A stretch of 64,000 nt of DNA, taken from NCBI RefSeq assembly GCF_006546985.1, contig NZ_VATK01000001.1:1-64000 (forward strand), given 5' to 3'. Under the pieces are notes generated by a model. That model saw only the letters and a list, made by a program, of their open reading frames with translations. It was not told the origin of the DNA and ran no database searches. The position numbers and the translations under genes are program-made. This document shows, piece after piece, positions 8,897 through 18,718 of the stretch. The stretch is from Bacillus sp. 03113 (GTDB lineage Bacteria > Bacillota > Bacilli > Bacillales > Cytobacillaceae). The first letter of the stretch is position 1. Every line of letters starts with the position of its first letter.

Positions 8897-9184
8897 ATGA
8901 AAAAGTACGAAGTAATGTACATCATCCGCCCAAATATTGAAGATGAAGCTAAAAAAGCGTTAATTGAACGTTTTAATGGTATTCTAGCTGATAATGGTGC
9001 GGAGGTTAGTGAATCTAAAGAGTGGGGTAAACGTCGTCTTGCTTATGAAATCAATGATTTCCGTGACGGTTACTATCAACTTGTAAAAGTGAACGCTGAA
9101 CCAGTAGCTGTAGAAGAATTTTCTCGTTTAGCGAAAATCAGCGAAGATATCATTCGCCATATCGTTGTTAAAGAAGAAGCATAA
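8897..9184 (+). CDS. rpsF: 30S ribosomal protein S6
   Basis: 95 residues, beginning [20 protein letters not shown] and containing [21 protein letters not shown], diagnostic for bS6. Start 8897 sits behind AAAGGAGGTG; the in-frame codons upstream from 8849 lie in the leader and are not expected to be translated. S6 binds S18 on the central domain of 16S rRNA. First gene of the rpsF-ssb-rpsR operon. Confidence 0.98.
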   Translation: MKKYEVMYIIRPNIEDEAKKALIERFNGILADNGAEVSESKEWGKRRLAYEINDFRDGYYQLVKVNAEPVAVEEFSRLAKISEDIIRHIVVKEEA

Positions 9185-9201
9185 TCGTTAATTAAATATA
9201 T

Positions 9202-9217
9202 GGTTTCATGTGAAACA
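9202..9217. promoter_or_regulatory. Degenerate parS-like sequence between rpsF and ssb
   Basis: GGTTTCATGTGAAACA differs from the exact parS at two of sixteen positions (first base, and C to T in the central CG). The central CG is important for ParB binding, so activity is doubtful. Confidence 0.25.
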
Positions 9218-9243
9218 TTTCAAAAGGAAAGGAGTTGATTCTG

Positions 9244-9750
9244 ATGATGAATCGTGTTGTTCTTGTTGGGCGTTTAACGAAGGATCCTGATTTACGCTAT
9301 ACACCTAGTGGAGTGCCTGTGGCTACTTTTACACTCGCTGTAAATCGTACGTTTACGAATCAGCAAGGAGAAAAAGAAGCAGACTTTATCAATTGTGTAA
9401 TTTGGAGGCGTCCTGCTGAAAATGTCGCTAATTTCTTGAAAAAAGGAAGCTTAGCTGGCGTGGATGGCCGCATTCAAACACGCAGTTATGAAGGGCAAGA
9501 CGGGAAGCGTGTCTATGTCACAGAGGTAGTAGCAGAAAGCGTACAATTTCTTGAACCAAGAAATAGCTCAGGTGGCAGAGGCGACGGCATGAATAATTAT
9601 GGTGGATCAAGAGAGCAAGATTCAGCTTTTGGTCAAAATCATAATCAGAATCAGCGCCAACCGATGAACCAAGGATACACCAGAATGGATGAAGATCCGT
9701 TTTCAAATAGTGGAAAAATAGACATCTCAGATGATGATCTTCCATTCTAA
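9244..9750 (+). CDS. ssb: Single-stranded DNA-binding protein SsbA
   Basis: 168 residues. The N-terminal OB-fold (about residues 1-105; [20 protein letters not shown]) is followed by a Gly/Asn/Gln-rich linker. The acidic tail ends DISDDDLPF, the protein-interaction tip that recruits replication and repair partners. ATG 9244 is nine bases behind GGAG; a TTG at 9235 is in frame but unlikely. It lies in the rpsF-ssb-rpsR operon typical of Firmicutes. Confidence 0.98.
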   Translation: MMNRVVLVGRLTKDPDLRYTPSGVPVATFTLAVNRTFTNQQGEKEADFINCVIWRRPAENVANFLKKGSLAGVDGRIQTRSYEGQDGKRVYVTEVVAESVQFLEPRNSSGGRGDGMNNYGGSREQDSAFGQNHNQNQRQPMNQGYTRMDEDPFSNSGKIDISDDDLPF

Positions 9751-9763
9751 CCAAAAACTATAA

Positions 9764-10021
<258 letters not shown>

Positions 10022-10035
10022 TAAAATGAGAAAGG

Positions 10036-10066
10036 CACCCATTTCATCTGTGATTTGGGTGTTTTT
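10036..10066 (+). terminator. Terminator after rpsR
   Basis: Stem CACCCAtttCA/TGatttGGGTG followed by TTTTTC. Confidence 0.8.
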
Positions 10067-10201
10067 CTTTTTGACTAGTTGTTTACTTGTACCAATCTAA
10101 TGTCCTCGGATACTTAATTCTATTAAGATCTTCTACACTATAAAGAATGAAAAAAGGTTATCTCATAAACCAGAATTTATAAGTTTCTGAAGTCCGACTG
10201 G

Positions 10202-10353
10202 TGTCTAGCTCCAGCGCCCTATCGACTAGAAGTGCTTCCCTCATCTCGTCTACGATAAGTCAACATCGAATCTCTACGCTCTTCGTGTTTCCTTTATCTC
10301 ACTCGATTCAGTCCAGCACTTTACGTCGATGACCAAGGGCCTTGCGCTTTTCT
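10202..10353. repeat. Full-length copy of the dispersed intergenic repeat
   Basis: About 150 bases running from GTCTAGCTCCAGCGCCCTAT to the terminal module GACCAAGGGCCTTGCGCTTT. It contains internal complementary segments. The GTCTAGCTCCAGCGCC...CTTGCGCTTTTCT pattern is a widespread Bacillus intergenic repeat. It occupies the rpsR-yybS gap, and no gene is visible in it. Confidence 0.8.
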
Positions 10354-10433
10354 AATATTCCATTAAAGTTGAAGCTGATATGTAAAGCCTGCTACAATAG
10401 ATCTTGGACATTTTTAAGAGAGGAAATAAAACA

Positions 10434-11372
10434 TTGAAGAATACATATAAGCTAACAGAGGGAGCTATTTTATTATCGATCTTTTCAATCTTCTTGCTTC
10501 TGGCACTTTATGTCCCTCTATTGGGTGCTGTTGTTCATTTAATTCTCTCCATTCCTTTTATCTTATTTACGGCAAAATATACTAGAAAAGACTCCTTTGT
10601 CTTTTTTTGCTCAGCTGTATTCATTTCCTTTTTTATCGGTTCATTCATTGCTCTTTCATTCACGATTTGTTATGGAATGACCGGAGCTGTGATGGGAGAT
10701 TTTATTAGAAGAGGAAAAAGTAGAGTTGCTTTATATATGGCAGCTTCCTTTATCTATCTTATTAATCTCGTTGGAACTTACATAGTTAGCATTTATTTTT
10801 TAAAGATTAATTTTATCAAGGATACGTTGGAGGCTTTAAAGAAAGCCTTTGAACAATCCATCGAGTTGATGAAGGCATTTGGACAAGGTAATGCAAACCT
10901 AACAATCGAGCAGGTGGAGGACACATTTAAGCTGCTGGAAATACTGGTTCCAAGCCTCTTTATTATCACTTCTTTTGTTGCTGTTTTCGTTATTCAGCTT
11001 GTATGTTTTCCTATTGTAAAAAGATTAGGGGTCAAAGTCGACAATTGGGGAGAGCTTCATACATTTTCTTTTCCAAAATCAATTCTTTGGTATAATGTAA
11101 TCGCCATGGTAATTGCCTATTTGTTTCATATAGAGAAAGGAAGCTTAGGATTTTCGATCCTTTTAAATACGATCCTTATACTCCAGTGGTGTATGGTCGT
11201 TCAAGGAATGGTATTTCTTTTTTTTCTAGCAAAGAGGTACGAGCTTCCAAAGGCAACTCCAATTATCATGACTGTGTTAACGTTCATCTTTCCTTTTCTT
11301 CTTTCTATTGTGTGGATATTAGGTATAATTGATTTAGGATATGATTTAAAGAAAATCCTTGTTAAGAAATAA
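10434..11372 (+). CDS. yybS: YybS-family membrane protein (DUF2232)
   Basis: 312 residues from TTG 10434, ten bases behind AAGAGAGG. The product starts LKNTYKLTEGAILLSIF like B. subtilis YybS; an in-frame TTG at 10404 is less likely. About eight membrane segments are visible, with a small-residue-rich stretch like that of ECF-transporter S components and a soluble loop near residues 130-175. Function unknown. It precedes gdpP as in other Bacillus genomes. Confidence 0.88.
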   Translation: MKNTYKLTEGAILLSIFSIFLLLALYVPLLGAVVHLILSIPFILFTAKYTRKDSFVFFCSAVFISFFIGSFIALSFTICYGMTGAVMGDFIRRGKSRVALYMAASFIYLINLVGTYIVSIYFLKINFIKDTLEALKKAFEQSIELMKAFGQGNANLTIEQVEDTFKLLEILVPSLFIITSFVAVFVIQLVCFPIVKRLGVKVDNWGELHTFSFPKSILWYNVIAMVIAYLFHIEKGSLGFSILLNTILILQWCMVVQGMVFLFFLAKRYELPKATPIIMTVLTFIFPFLLSIVWILGIIDLGYDLKKILVKK

Positions 11373-11398
11373 CAGCAATTGCCTTAAGGGGTGGATGT

Positions 11399-13372
11399 AT
11401 GCCTTCATATTTAGAAAATCGTTCTATTGTATATCCATTAGTCTGGTTAATGGGCATTACCGTCGTGCTTCTTGGCGTTATAGCTTACTTCAATTGGCTA
11501 TTTAGTGTAATTGGTCTTTTTCTTTCCGTGTTTCCATTCTATTATATTTTTATGATTGATTACCGGATGCGAAAAGAGACTGAAGAATACATTACAACTC
11601 TTTCCTACCGAGTGAAAAAAGTCGGCGAAGAAGCATTAATGGAGATGCCGATCGGAATTATGCTCATTAATGATGATTACTATATCGAATGGACGAATCC
11701 TTTTTTGGCTTCTTGTCTTGCAGAAGAAACTTTAGTGGGGAGATCTCTTTATGATGTCGCTGATTTACTTATCCCACTGATCAAGCAAGAGGTTGAAACT
11801 GAAATTATTACACTGCATGACCGTAAATTTAGGGTCATTCATAAACGAGAAGAGCGTCTTCTTTATTTCTTTGACGTGACAGAACAAACAGAAATCGAAA
11901 AGCTGTATGAGGATGAAAGAACGGTTATTTCAATCATTTTTTTAGATAACTATGATGATTTAACACAAGGAATGGATGATCAAACGAAAAGCAGTCTGAA
12001 TAGCATGGTTACATCCATTTTAAACAAGTGGGCCAATGATAACGGCGTTTTCTTAAAAAGAGTTTCCTCTGAAAGATTTATCGCTGTGTTTAATGAACAC
12101 ATCCTTCAGCATTTAGAAAAAGGAAAATTCACGATTCTTGATGATGTGCGGGAGTTAACCTCGAAACAAAATGTTCCTTTAACATTAAGCATTGGGGTAG
12201 GCTCAGGAGTATCGTCTCTTCCAGAGCTAGGAACTGTAGCTCAGTCAAGTCTTGATCTAGCACTTGGCAGAGGCGGTGACCAAGTGGCGATTAAACAATT
12301 GAATGGCAAAGTGAAGTTTTTCGGAGGAAAAACAAATCCTGTTGAAAAAAGGACAAGGGTTCGTGCCCGTGTCATTTCTCATGCGCTAAAAGAATTAATT
12401 ACAGAAAGCGATAAAGTTATTATTATGGGGCACAAAAATCCAGATATGGATGCCATTGGAGCTTCTATTGGAATCCAGAAGGTAGCCCAAATGAATCAAC
12501 GTGACGCTTATATCGTTGTGAATTTCCAGGAGATTGATACGAGTGTAGCAAGGCTGATGACAGAAATTATGAAGCAGGAGACATTATCTTCACGTTTTAT
12601 CACCCCGGAAGAGGCGTTGGAGCTGGCTACGGGAGACACCTTGCTTGTCGTCGTTGATACGCATAAACCATCTCTCGTTATTGAAGAGAAGCTCCTTTAT
12701 AAGATCGATCATGTGGTCGTCATTGATCATCATCGACGAGGAGAAGAGTTTATTGAAAATCCACTGCTTGTTTATATGGAGCCATATGCTTCATCTACAT
12801 CCGAGCTTGTGACAGAGCTATTAGAATATCAGCCGAAAAAAGAAAAAATTGATATGCTTGAAGCAACGGCTCTACTTGCTGGAATTATCGTAGATACAAA
12901 AAGCTTTACATTGCGTACCGGTGCAAGGACCTTTGATGCAGCATCTTATCTAAGAGGACAAGGTGCGGATACGGTACTCGTGCAGAAATTTTTAAAGGAA
13001 GACGTCTATACGTATATTCGAAGAGCGAAGTTAATTGAAACGGTATCCTTTTATAAAGAAGGGATCGCTATCGCCAAAGCTCAAAGTGATCAAGTGTATG
13101 ATCAGGTGCTTATTGCCCAGGCTGCTGATACTCTCCTGACGATGGATAGTGTCGTTGCATCGTTTGTTATTTCGAAAAGGTCGGATAATGTGATTGGGAT
13201 TAGTGCTAGATCTTTGGGGGATATCAATGTACAGCTCATTATGGAGGGCTTGGCAGGAGGCGGCCATTTAACGAATGCAGCCACCCAAATATCAAATATA
13301 TCGGTCGAGATGGCAGAGGAAAAATTAAAAGCTGCTATTGATGAGTATTTTGAAGGGAGATTAAAAGAATGA
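11399..13372 (+). CDS. gdpP: Cyclic-di-AMP phosphodiesterase GdpP
   Basis: 657 residues: two N-terminal membrane segments (about 10-52), a PAS domain (about 75-160), a degenerate GGDEF domain (about 170-300), then DHH and DHHA1 phosphodiesterase domains. Metal-binding motifs are [11 protein letters not shown] (His344 region), VVVDTHKPS and [10 protein letters not shown] (Asp443-His445), and GGGHLTNAA near the C-terminus. It hydrolyses c-di-AMP to pApA, affecting potassium and wall homeostasis. Its stop overlaps the rplI start (ATGA), so the two are coupled. Confidence 0.97.
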   Translation: MPSYLENRSIVYPLVWLMGITVVLLGVIAYFNWLFSVIGLFLSVFPFYYIFMIDYRMRKETEEYITTLSYRVKKVGEEALMEMPIGIMLINDDYYIEWTNPFLASCLAEETLVGRSLYDVADLLIPLIKQEVETEIITLHDRKFRVIHKREERLLYFFDVTEQTEIEKLYEDERTVISIIFLDNYDDLTQGMDDQTKSSLNSMVTSILNKWANDNGVFLKRVSSERFIAVFNEHILQHLEKGKFTILDDVRELTSKQNVPLTLSIGVGSGVSSLPELGTVAQSSLDLALGRGGDQVAIKQLNGKVKFFGGKTNPVEKRTRVRARVISHALKELITESDKVIIMGHKNPDMDAIGASIGIQKVAQMNQRDAYIVVNFQEIDTSVARLMTEIMKQETLSSRFITPEEALELATGDTLLVVVDTHKPSLVIEEKLLYKIDHVVVIDHHRRGEEFIENPLLVYMEPYASSTSELVTELLEYQPKKEKIDMLEATALLAGIIVDTKSFTLRTGARTFDAASYLRGQGADTVLVQKFLKEDVYTYIRRAKLIETVSFYKEGIAIAKAQSDQVYDQVLIAQAADTLLTMDSVVASFVISKRSDNVIGISARSLGDINVQLIMEGLAGGGHLTNAATQISNISVEMAEEKLKAAIDEYFEGRLKE

Positions 13373-13818
13373 AAGTCATATTTTTAAAAGATGTAAAAGG
13401 TAAAGGGAAAAAAGGAGAAGTTAAAAACGTTGCGGACGGGTATGCACAAAATTTCTTGCTAAAGCAAGGGTTGGCTATCGAAGCGAATAAAGGGAATGTT
13501 AGCACACTAGCTGCACAAAAGAAAAAAGAAGAAAAACTAGCTTTAGAAGAGCTGGAAGAAGCAAAAAAATTAAAAGAAGTAGTTGAAAAACTAACGATCG
13601 AGATATCAGCTAAAGCAGGAGAAGGCGGCCGCTTATTTGGATCAATCACAAGCAAGCAAATTGCAGAAGAACTGCAAAAGAAAGCACAAATCAAAATTGA
13701 TAAACGAAAAATTGAAATGGAAGATGCGATTCGTGCATTAGGCTATACAAAGGTACCTGTTAAGCTTCATACCGAGGTTTCAGCCATTTTAAATGTACAT
13801 GTAAAAGAATTAAGCTAA
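13369..13818 (+). CDS. rplI: 50S ribosomal protein L9
   Basis: 149 residues. The N-terminal rRNA-binding domain ([20 protein letters not shown]) joins a long central helix (about 45-75) and a C-terminal domain ending [17 protein letters not shown]. It overlaps gdpP by four bases and ends before a terminator. Confidence 0.98.
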   Translation: MKVIFLKDVKGKGKKGEVKNVADGYAQNFLLKQGLAIEANKGNVSTLAAQKKKEEKLALEELEEAKKLKEVVEKLTIEISAKAGEGGRLFGSITSKQIAEELQKKAQIKIDKRKIEMEDAIRALGYTKVPVKLHTEVSAILNVHVKELS

Positions 13819-13875
13819 TTTTGGAAGCTCATTGAAGCGAAAAAACATGTTAAAATAGAATCGATTGAAAAAAAT

Positions 13876-13905
13876 GTGATCGTGTTTCAGCCGATCGCTT
13901 TTTTT
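13876..13905 (+). terminator. Terminator after rplI
   Basis: Stem GTGATCG/CGATCGC (one G-U pair) followed by seven T. Confidence 0.8.
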
Positions 13906-13939
13906 CTTGAGGATTGAAAATGTATGCTTATAAAAGGTT

Positions 13940-14058
13940 GACATCTATCTAGCTCAGGGAGCCTAGTAGCTCATATTATAAGCCACAATAAACAAATGAA
14001 TCAGTGTTTGGGTTATTGTGTTCTATGTTTATCGAAGCTGATTGAGGCGCTTATAATT
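13940..14058. repeat. Diverged copy of the dispersed intergenic repeat
   Basis: TATCTAGCTCAGGGAGCCTA and, about 90 bases later, GCTGATTGAGGCGCTTAT resemble the first and last modules of the repeat at 10202-10353. The middle is different and includes TTATTGTG-like inverted segments. It accounts for most of the gap between rplI and dnaC. Confidence 0.4.
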
Positions 14059-14129
14059 TGCTCTCAGCTTTCATTTTCATAACCGAATAGACTATAGATA
14101 TTCTGCTAGAACGATAGGGGGTTGGAGAG

Positions 14130-15494
14130 ATGAGTGATGTAATGGCTGACCGACTTCCTCCACAAAATATTGAAGCAGAGCAAGCAGTGCTTGGAGCGAT
14201 CTTTCTCGAGCCATCTTCATTAATTATGGCATCTGAAATATTAATTCCAGAGGATTTCTATCGTGCTGCTCATCAAAAAATATTTTCTGTTATTCTAAAG
14301 CTTAGTGATCAAGGAAAAGCGGTTGATTTAATCACAGTGACAGAAGAGCTCGCAGCTGCGCAAATATTAGAGGATACAGGTGGAGTTAGTTATTTAAGTG
14401 ATTTAGCAGGCTCTGTTCCAACAGCTGCAAACATTGAATACTATGCCAAAATTGTGGAAGAGAAGTCATTGCTTCGAAGATTGATTCGGACAGCAACTGG
14501 AATTGCCCAAGAAGGATATACACGCGAAGATGAAGTAGAAGTCCTTTTAGGAGAAGCCGAAAAAAGCATTCTAGAAGTAGCCCAGAGAAAAAATGCTGGA
14601 GCCTTTCATAATATTAAAGATGTATTAGTTCGTACGTATGATAATATTGAAGTCATGCATAATCGTAAAGGGGATATTACGGGGATTGCAACAGGCTTTG
14701 CAGAACTTGATAAAATGACAGCTGGCTTTCAACGGAATGATTTAATCATTGTTGGAGCACGTCCATCTGTAGGGAAAACAGCCTTTGCCTTGAATATTGC
14801 CCAGAATGTGGCCACAAAAACGGGTGAAAATGTAGCCATCTTTAGTTTAGAGATGGGTGCTGAGCAGCTCGTGATGCGTATGCTTTGTGCGGAAGGCAAT
14901 ATTGATGCTCAGCGGCTTCGTACGGGCTCATTGACCGATGAAGATTGGGGAAAGCTAACGATGGCAATGGGTAGCTTATCCAATGCAGGCATTTTTATCG
15001 ACGATACTCCAGGTGTCCGTATTACAGAAATTCGTTCAAAATGCAGGCGTTTAAAGCAGGAGCACGGGCTTGGAATGATCTTAATAGATTACTTGCAGCT
15101 CATTGTAGGCAGCGGAAGATCAGGTGAGAACCGTCAGCAGGAAGTATCTGAAATATCTCGATCCTTAAAGGCACTAGCACGTGAGCTTCAAGTTCCCGTT
15201 ATCGCCCTTTCACAGCTCTCAAGGGGAGTAGAGCAGCGTCAGGATAAACGTCCAATGATGTCGGATATTCGTGAATCAGGAAGTATCGAGCAGGATGCGG
15301 ATATTGTGGCCTTTTTATATCGTGATGATTATTATGATAAAGAATCGGAAAACAAAAACATTATTGAAATAATTATAGCCAAACAGCGTAATGGTCCTGT
15401 AGGCACAGTACAGCTGGCGTTTGTCAAAGAATATAATAAGTTTGTCAATTTAGAAAGACGTTTTGATGATTCGTCTGTTCCATCAGGAGCATAA
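14130..15494 (+). CDS. dnaC: Replicative DNA helicase DnaC (DnaB family)
   Basis: 454 residues. The N-terminal domain (RLPPQNIEAEQAVLGAIFL) and linker helix are followed by a RecA-like ATPase with Walker A GARPSVGKTAFALN (about 207-220), the ILIDYLQLI Walker-B region and the SDIRESGSIEQDADIV motif. It is the hexameric fork helicase, called DnaC in Bacillus. ATG 14130 is behind AGGGGGTTGGAGAG. It lies in its standard rplI-dnaC-purA position. Confidence 0.98.
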   Translation: MSDVMADRLPPQNIEAEQAVLGAIFLEPSSLIMASEILIPEDFYRAAHQKIFSVILKLSDQGKAVDLITVTEELAAAQILEDTGGVSYLSDLAGSVPTAANIEYYAKIVEEKSLLRRLIRTATGIAQEGYTREDEVEVLLGEAEKSILEVAQRKNAGAFHNIKDVLVRTYDNIEVMHNRKGDITGIATGFAELDKMTAGFQRNDLIIVGARPSVGKTAFALNIAQNVATKTGENVAIFSLEMGAEQLVMRMLCAEGNIDAQRLRTGSLTDEDWGKLTMAMGSLSNAGIFIDDTPGVRITEIRSKCRRLKQEHGLGMILIDYLQLIVGSGRSGENRQQEVSEISRSLKALARELQVPVIALSQLSRGVEQRQDKRPMMSDIRESGSIEQDADIVAFLYRDDYYDKESENKNIIEIIIAKQRNGPVGTVQLAFVKEYNKFVNLERRFDDSSVPSGA

Positions 15495-15495
15495 T

Positions 15496-15530
15496 AGGAT
15501 TAACTGGTTTAGAGCCAATTAATCCTTTTT
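15496..15530 (+). terminator. Terminator after dnaC
   Basis: Stem AGGATTAActGG/CCaaTTAATCCT followed by TTTTT. Confidence 0.85.
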
Positions 15531-15671
15531 AATGTGGTTTTCAAATCGAAGTTAGAAATGGCAGTTCTAATCATTTATGTAGTTGGACGAGCCTCAGAAT
15601 ATTATATGAGAATGATTTATGCATTTTTTAGCTATCAAAAATAAAAAACAATGGTTACCTTGCCTCAATTT

Positions 15672-15707
15672 ACGAACATAAGAATATTTGATATAAAAAA
15701 TGTTCGT
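15672..15707 (+). promoter_or_regulatory. Probable PurR operator (two inverted PurBoxes) upstream of purA
   Basis: ACGAACAT (15672-15679) and its inverted partner ATGTTCGT (15700-15707) are separated by 20 bases, with AT-rich flanks as in the B. subtilis PurBox pattern (CGAAC core). A TTGACT -35-like box follows at 15714. B. subtilis purA is a PurR target, so adenine-nucleotide/PRPP control is expected. Confidence 0.65.
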
Positions 15708-15795
15708 GTTTTATTGACTTTTCTTAGGCGTAATTATAAACTTAGATTGTTTGAATCGGAAAGCAATTTATTGGAATCTTTTGGAGGTGCTTTAA

Positions 15796-17085
<1,290 letters not shown>

Positions 17086-17100
17086 GGGATTAAAAGAATG

Positions 17101-17147
17101 GAGAGTGTCCCAAATGTAATTGACACTTTGGGCACTCTCTTTTTTTG
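17101..17147 (+). terminator. Terminator after purA
   Basis: Long stem GAGAGTGtCCCAAA/TTTGGGcACTCTC followed by seven T. Confidence 0.9.
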
Positions 17148-17280
17148 CGAATTCACACCTTTATCTTTTTCTATGAAAAAAACATGAATTTTTTTAATAA
17201 AACTATTGCTAAAATCTATGTAATTATGATATTATAAAAAACGTCGCTGAGACAATATATAATAACTTTTTCCTTAAACT

Positions 17281-17355
17281 GGCCCGTTGGTCAAGCGGTT
17301 AAGACACCGCCCTTTCACGGCGGTAACACGGGTTCGAATCCCGTACGGGTCACCA
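17281..17355 (+). tRNA. tRNA-Glu (anticodon TTC)
   Basis: 75 bases including encoded CCA. Acceptor stem GGCCCGT/ACGGGTC, anticodon stem-loop CCGCCCTTTCACGGCGG with TTC in the loop, T-loop GGTTCGAATCC. First of three closely spaced tRNA genes. Confidence 0.97.
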
Positions 17356-17378
17356 TAAACATTTTTATATTACAAAGA

Positions 17379-17454
17379 GGTCCCGTGGTGTAGCGGTTAA
17401 CATGCCTGCCTGTCACGCAGGAGATCGCGGGTTCGATTCCCGTCGGGACCGCCA
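17379..17454 (+). tRNA. tRNA-Asp (anticodon GTC)
   Basis: 76 bases including encoded CCA. Acceptor stem GGTCCCG/CGGGACC, anticodon loop CCTGTCACG, T-loop GGTTCGATTCC. Confidence 0.97.
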
Positions 17455-17503
17455 TATAAAAATGAATCAACATTCGATCAATGTTTTTATAAATACATAC
17501 GAT

Positions 17504-17576
17504 GGCTCAGTAGCTCAGTCGGTAGAGCAAAGGACTGAAAATCCTTGTGTCGGCGGTTCGATTCCGTCCTGAGCCA
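17504..17576 (+). tRNA. tRNA-Phe (anticodon GAA)
   Basis: 73 bases. Acceptor stem GGCTCAG/CTGAGCC, anticodon loop ACTGAAAAT, T-loop GGTTCGATTCC. CCA is not encoded (CTTT follows the discriminator A), unlike its two neighbours, so CCA must be added post-transcriptionally. Confidence 0.96.
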
Positions 17577-17586
17577 CTTTTTATAA

Positions 17587-17627
17587 AAGGATGCTTCAAA
17601 AGTTCAGCTTTTGAAGCATCCTTTTTT
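17587..17627 (+). terminator. Terminator of the tRNA cluster
   Basis: Sixteen-base perfect stem (AAGGATGCTTCAAAAG and its complement) with a five-base loop and a T-run. Confidence 0.92.
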
Positions 17628-17999
17628 GTATTTACTTTTAAGAATAAAAACATCGTTGCTCAAGAGCTTGATATAATTGAATTATACGCTTTCATATTTC
17701 TTCAACAAACAATTGTGTTGGAAAGCTGGACCACTAGATACACTCAGTATGTAAAAATATGCTTGTGCCCTTCTAATGGTTAATAGATGATTTCCACCTT
17801 ATATAATGGTAAAGTAAATTAGAGTCTCTATGGCTCTTCACTAGGAGAGGCATAGAGCTTAAATGAAAAAAATAATAGAAAATGGTAAAAAAAGATCATA
17901 ATAAACTTATGTATAAAAAATAAGCAGATAAACTTTTTAGAGCATTTTTTTCAGTGCTGACCAAGGCGCTTGCGCTTTTCTTATAAAGGAGAATCATAA
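17628..17999. other. Upstream region of walR
   Basis: 372 bases without a gene. The left half is AT-rich with nothing recognised. The right end carries a partial dispersed repeat (17940-17982) immediately before the walR ribosome-binding site, so the repeat is probably inside the walR leader. Confidence 0.5.
17940..17982. repeat. Terminal module of the dispersed repeat in front of walR
   Basis: GAGCATTTTTTTCAGTGCTG followed by ACCAAGGCGCTTGCGCTTTT; matches the ends of the copies at 4480 and 7403. It ends 17 bases before walR. Confidence 0.7.
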
Positions 18000-18710
18000 A
18001 TGGAAAAGAAAATTTTAGTTGTAGATGATGAGAAACCAATTGCAGATATATTAAAATTTAATTTAAAGAAAGAAGGCTTTAATGTTCATTGTGCGTATGA
18101 TGGAAATGAAGCCCTAGCAATGGTTGAAGAGATTAAACCAGATATTATTTTATTAGATATTATGCTTCCTTTAAAAGATGGCATGGAGGTATGTCGAGAA
18201 GTACGCAAAAAATATGAAATGCCGATTATTATGCTGACAGCAAAGGATTCAGAAATTGATAAAGTTCTTGGTCTTGAGCTTGGTGCAGATGATTATGTGA
18301 CAAAACCATTTAGTACTCGAGAGCTGATTGCGAGGGTGAAGGCAAATCTAAGACGTCATCAAAAAGCAATCGCTCAAGTAGAGGAAGAAGATGAAACGAA
18401 CGAAATAGAGATTGGTTCCTTAACGATTCATCCAAATGCCTATATTGTCTCTAAGAGAGGCGAAATGATTGAGCTTACGCATCGGGAATTTGAGCTTCTG
18501 CATTATTTAGCTAAGCATATTGGACAAGTCATGACACGGGAGCACTTGCTGCAAACCGTATGGGGCTATGATTATTATGGAGATGTTCGAACGGTAGACG
18601 TTACTGTTCGTCGTTTAAGGGAAAAAATAGAGGATAATCCAAGTCATCCTGCATGGATCGTTACACGAAGAGGAGTCGGGTATTATTTAAAAAATCCCGA
18701 TCAGGAGTAA
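18000..18710 (+). CDS. walR: WalR (YycF) essential response regulator
   Basis: 236 residues, OmpR/PhoB family. The receiver domain has acidic pocket VVDDE, phospho-acceptor Asp in [13 protein letters not shown] (about residue 53) and Lys in VTKPFS. The winged-helix DNA-binding domain ends [21 protein letters not shown]. It controls autolysins and cell-wall metabolism. AAAGGAG is nine bases upstream. First gene of the walRKHIJ-htrC cluster. Confidence 0.98.
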   Translation: MEKKILVVDDEKPIADILKFNLKKEGFNVHCAYDGNEALAMVEEIKPDIILLDIMLPLKDGMEVCREVRKKYEMPIIMLTAKDSEIDKVLGLELGADDYVTKPFSTRELIARVKANLRRHQKAIAQVEEEDETNEIEIGSLTIHPNAYIVSKRGEMIELTHREFELLHYLAKHIGQVMTREHLLQTVWGYDYYGDVRTVDVTVRRLREKIEDNPSHPAWIVTRRGVGYYLKNPDQE

Positions 18711-18718
18711 GCTGATTA

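Noticed and set aside
13335-13694. Long open frame on the minus strand opposite rplI
   Set aside because: Antisense shadow of rplI; Ser/Phe-rich composition and no ribosome-binding site.
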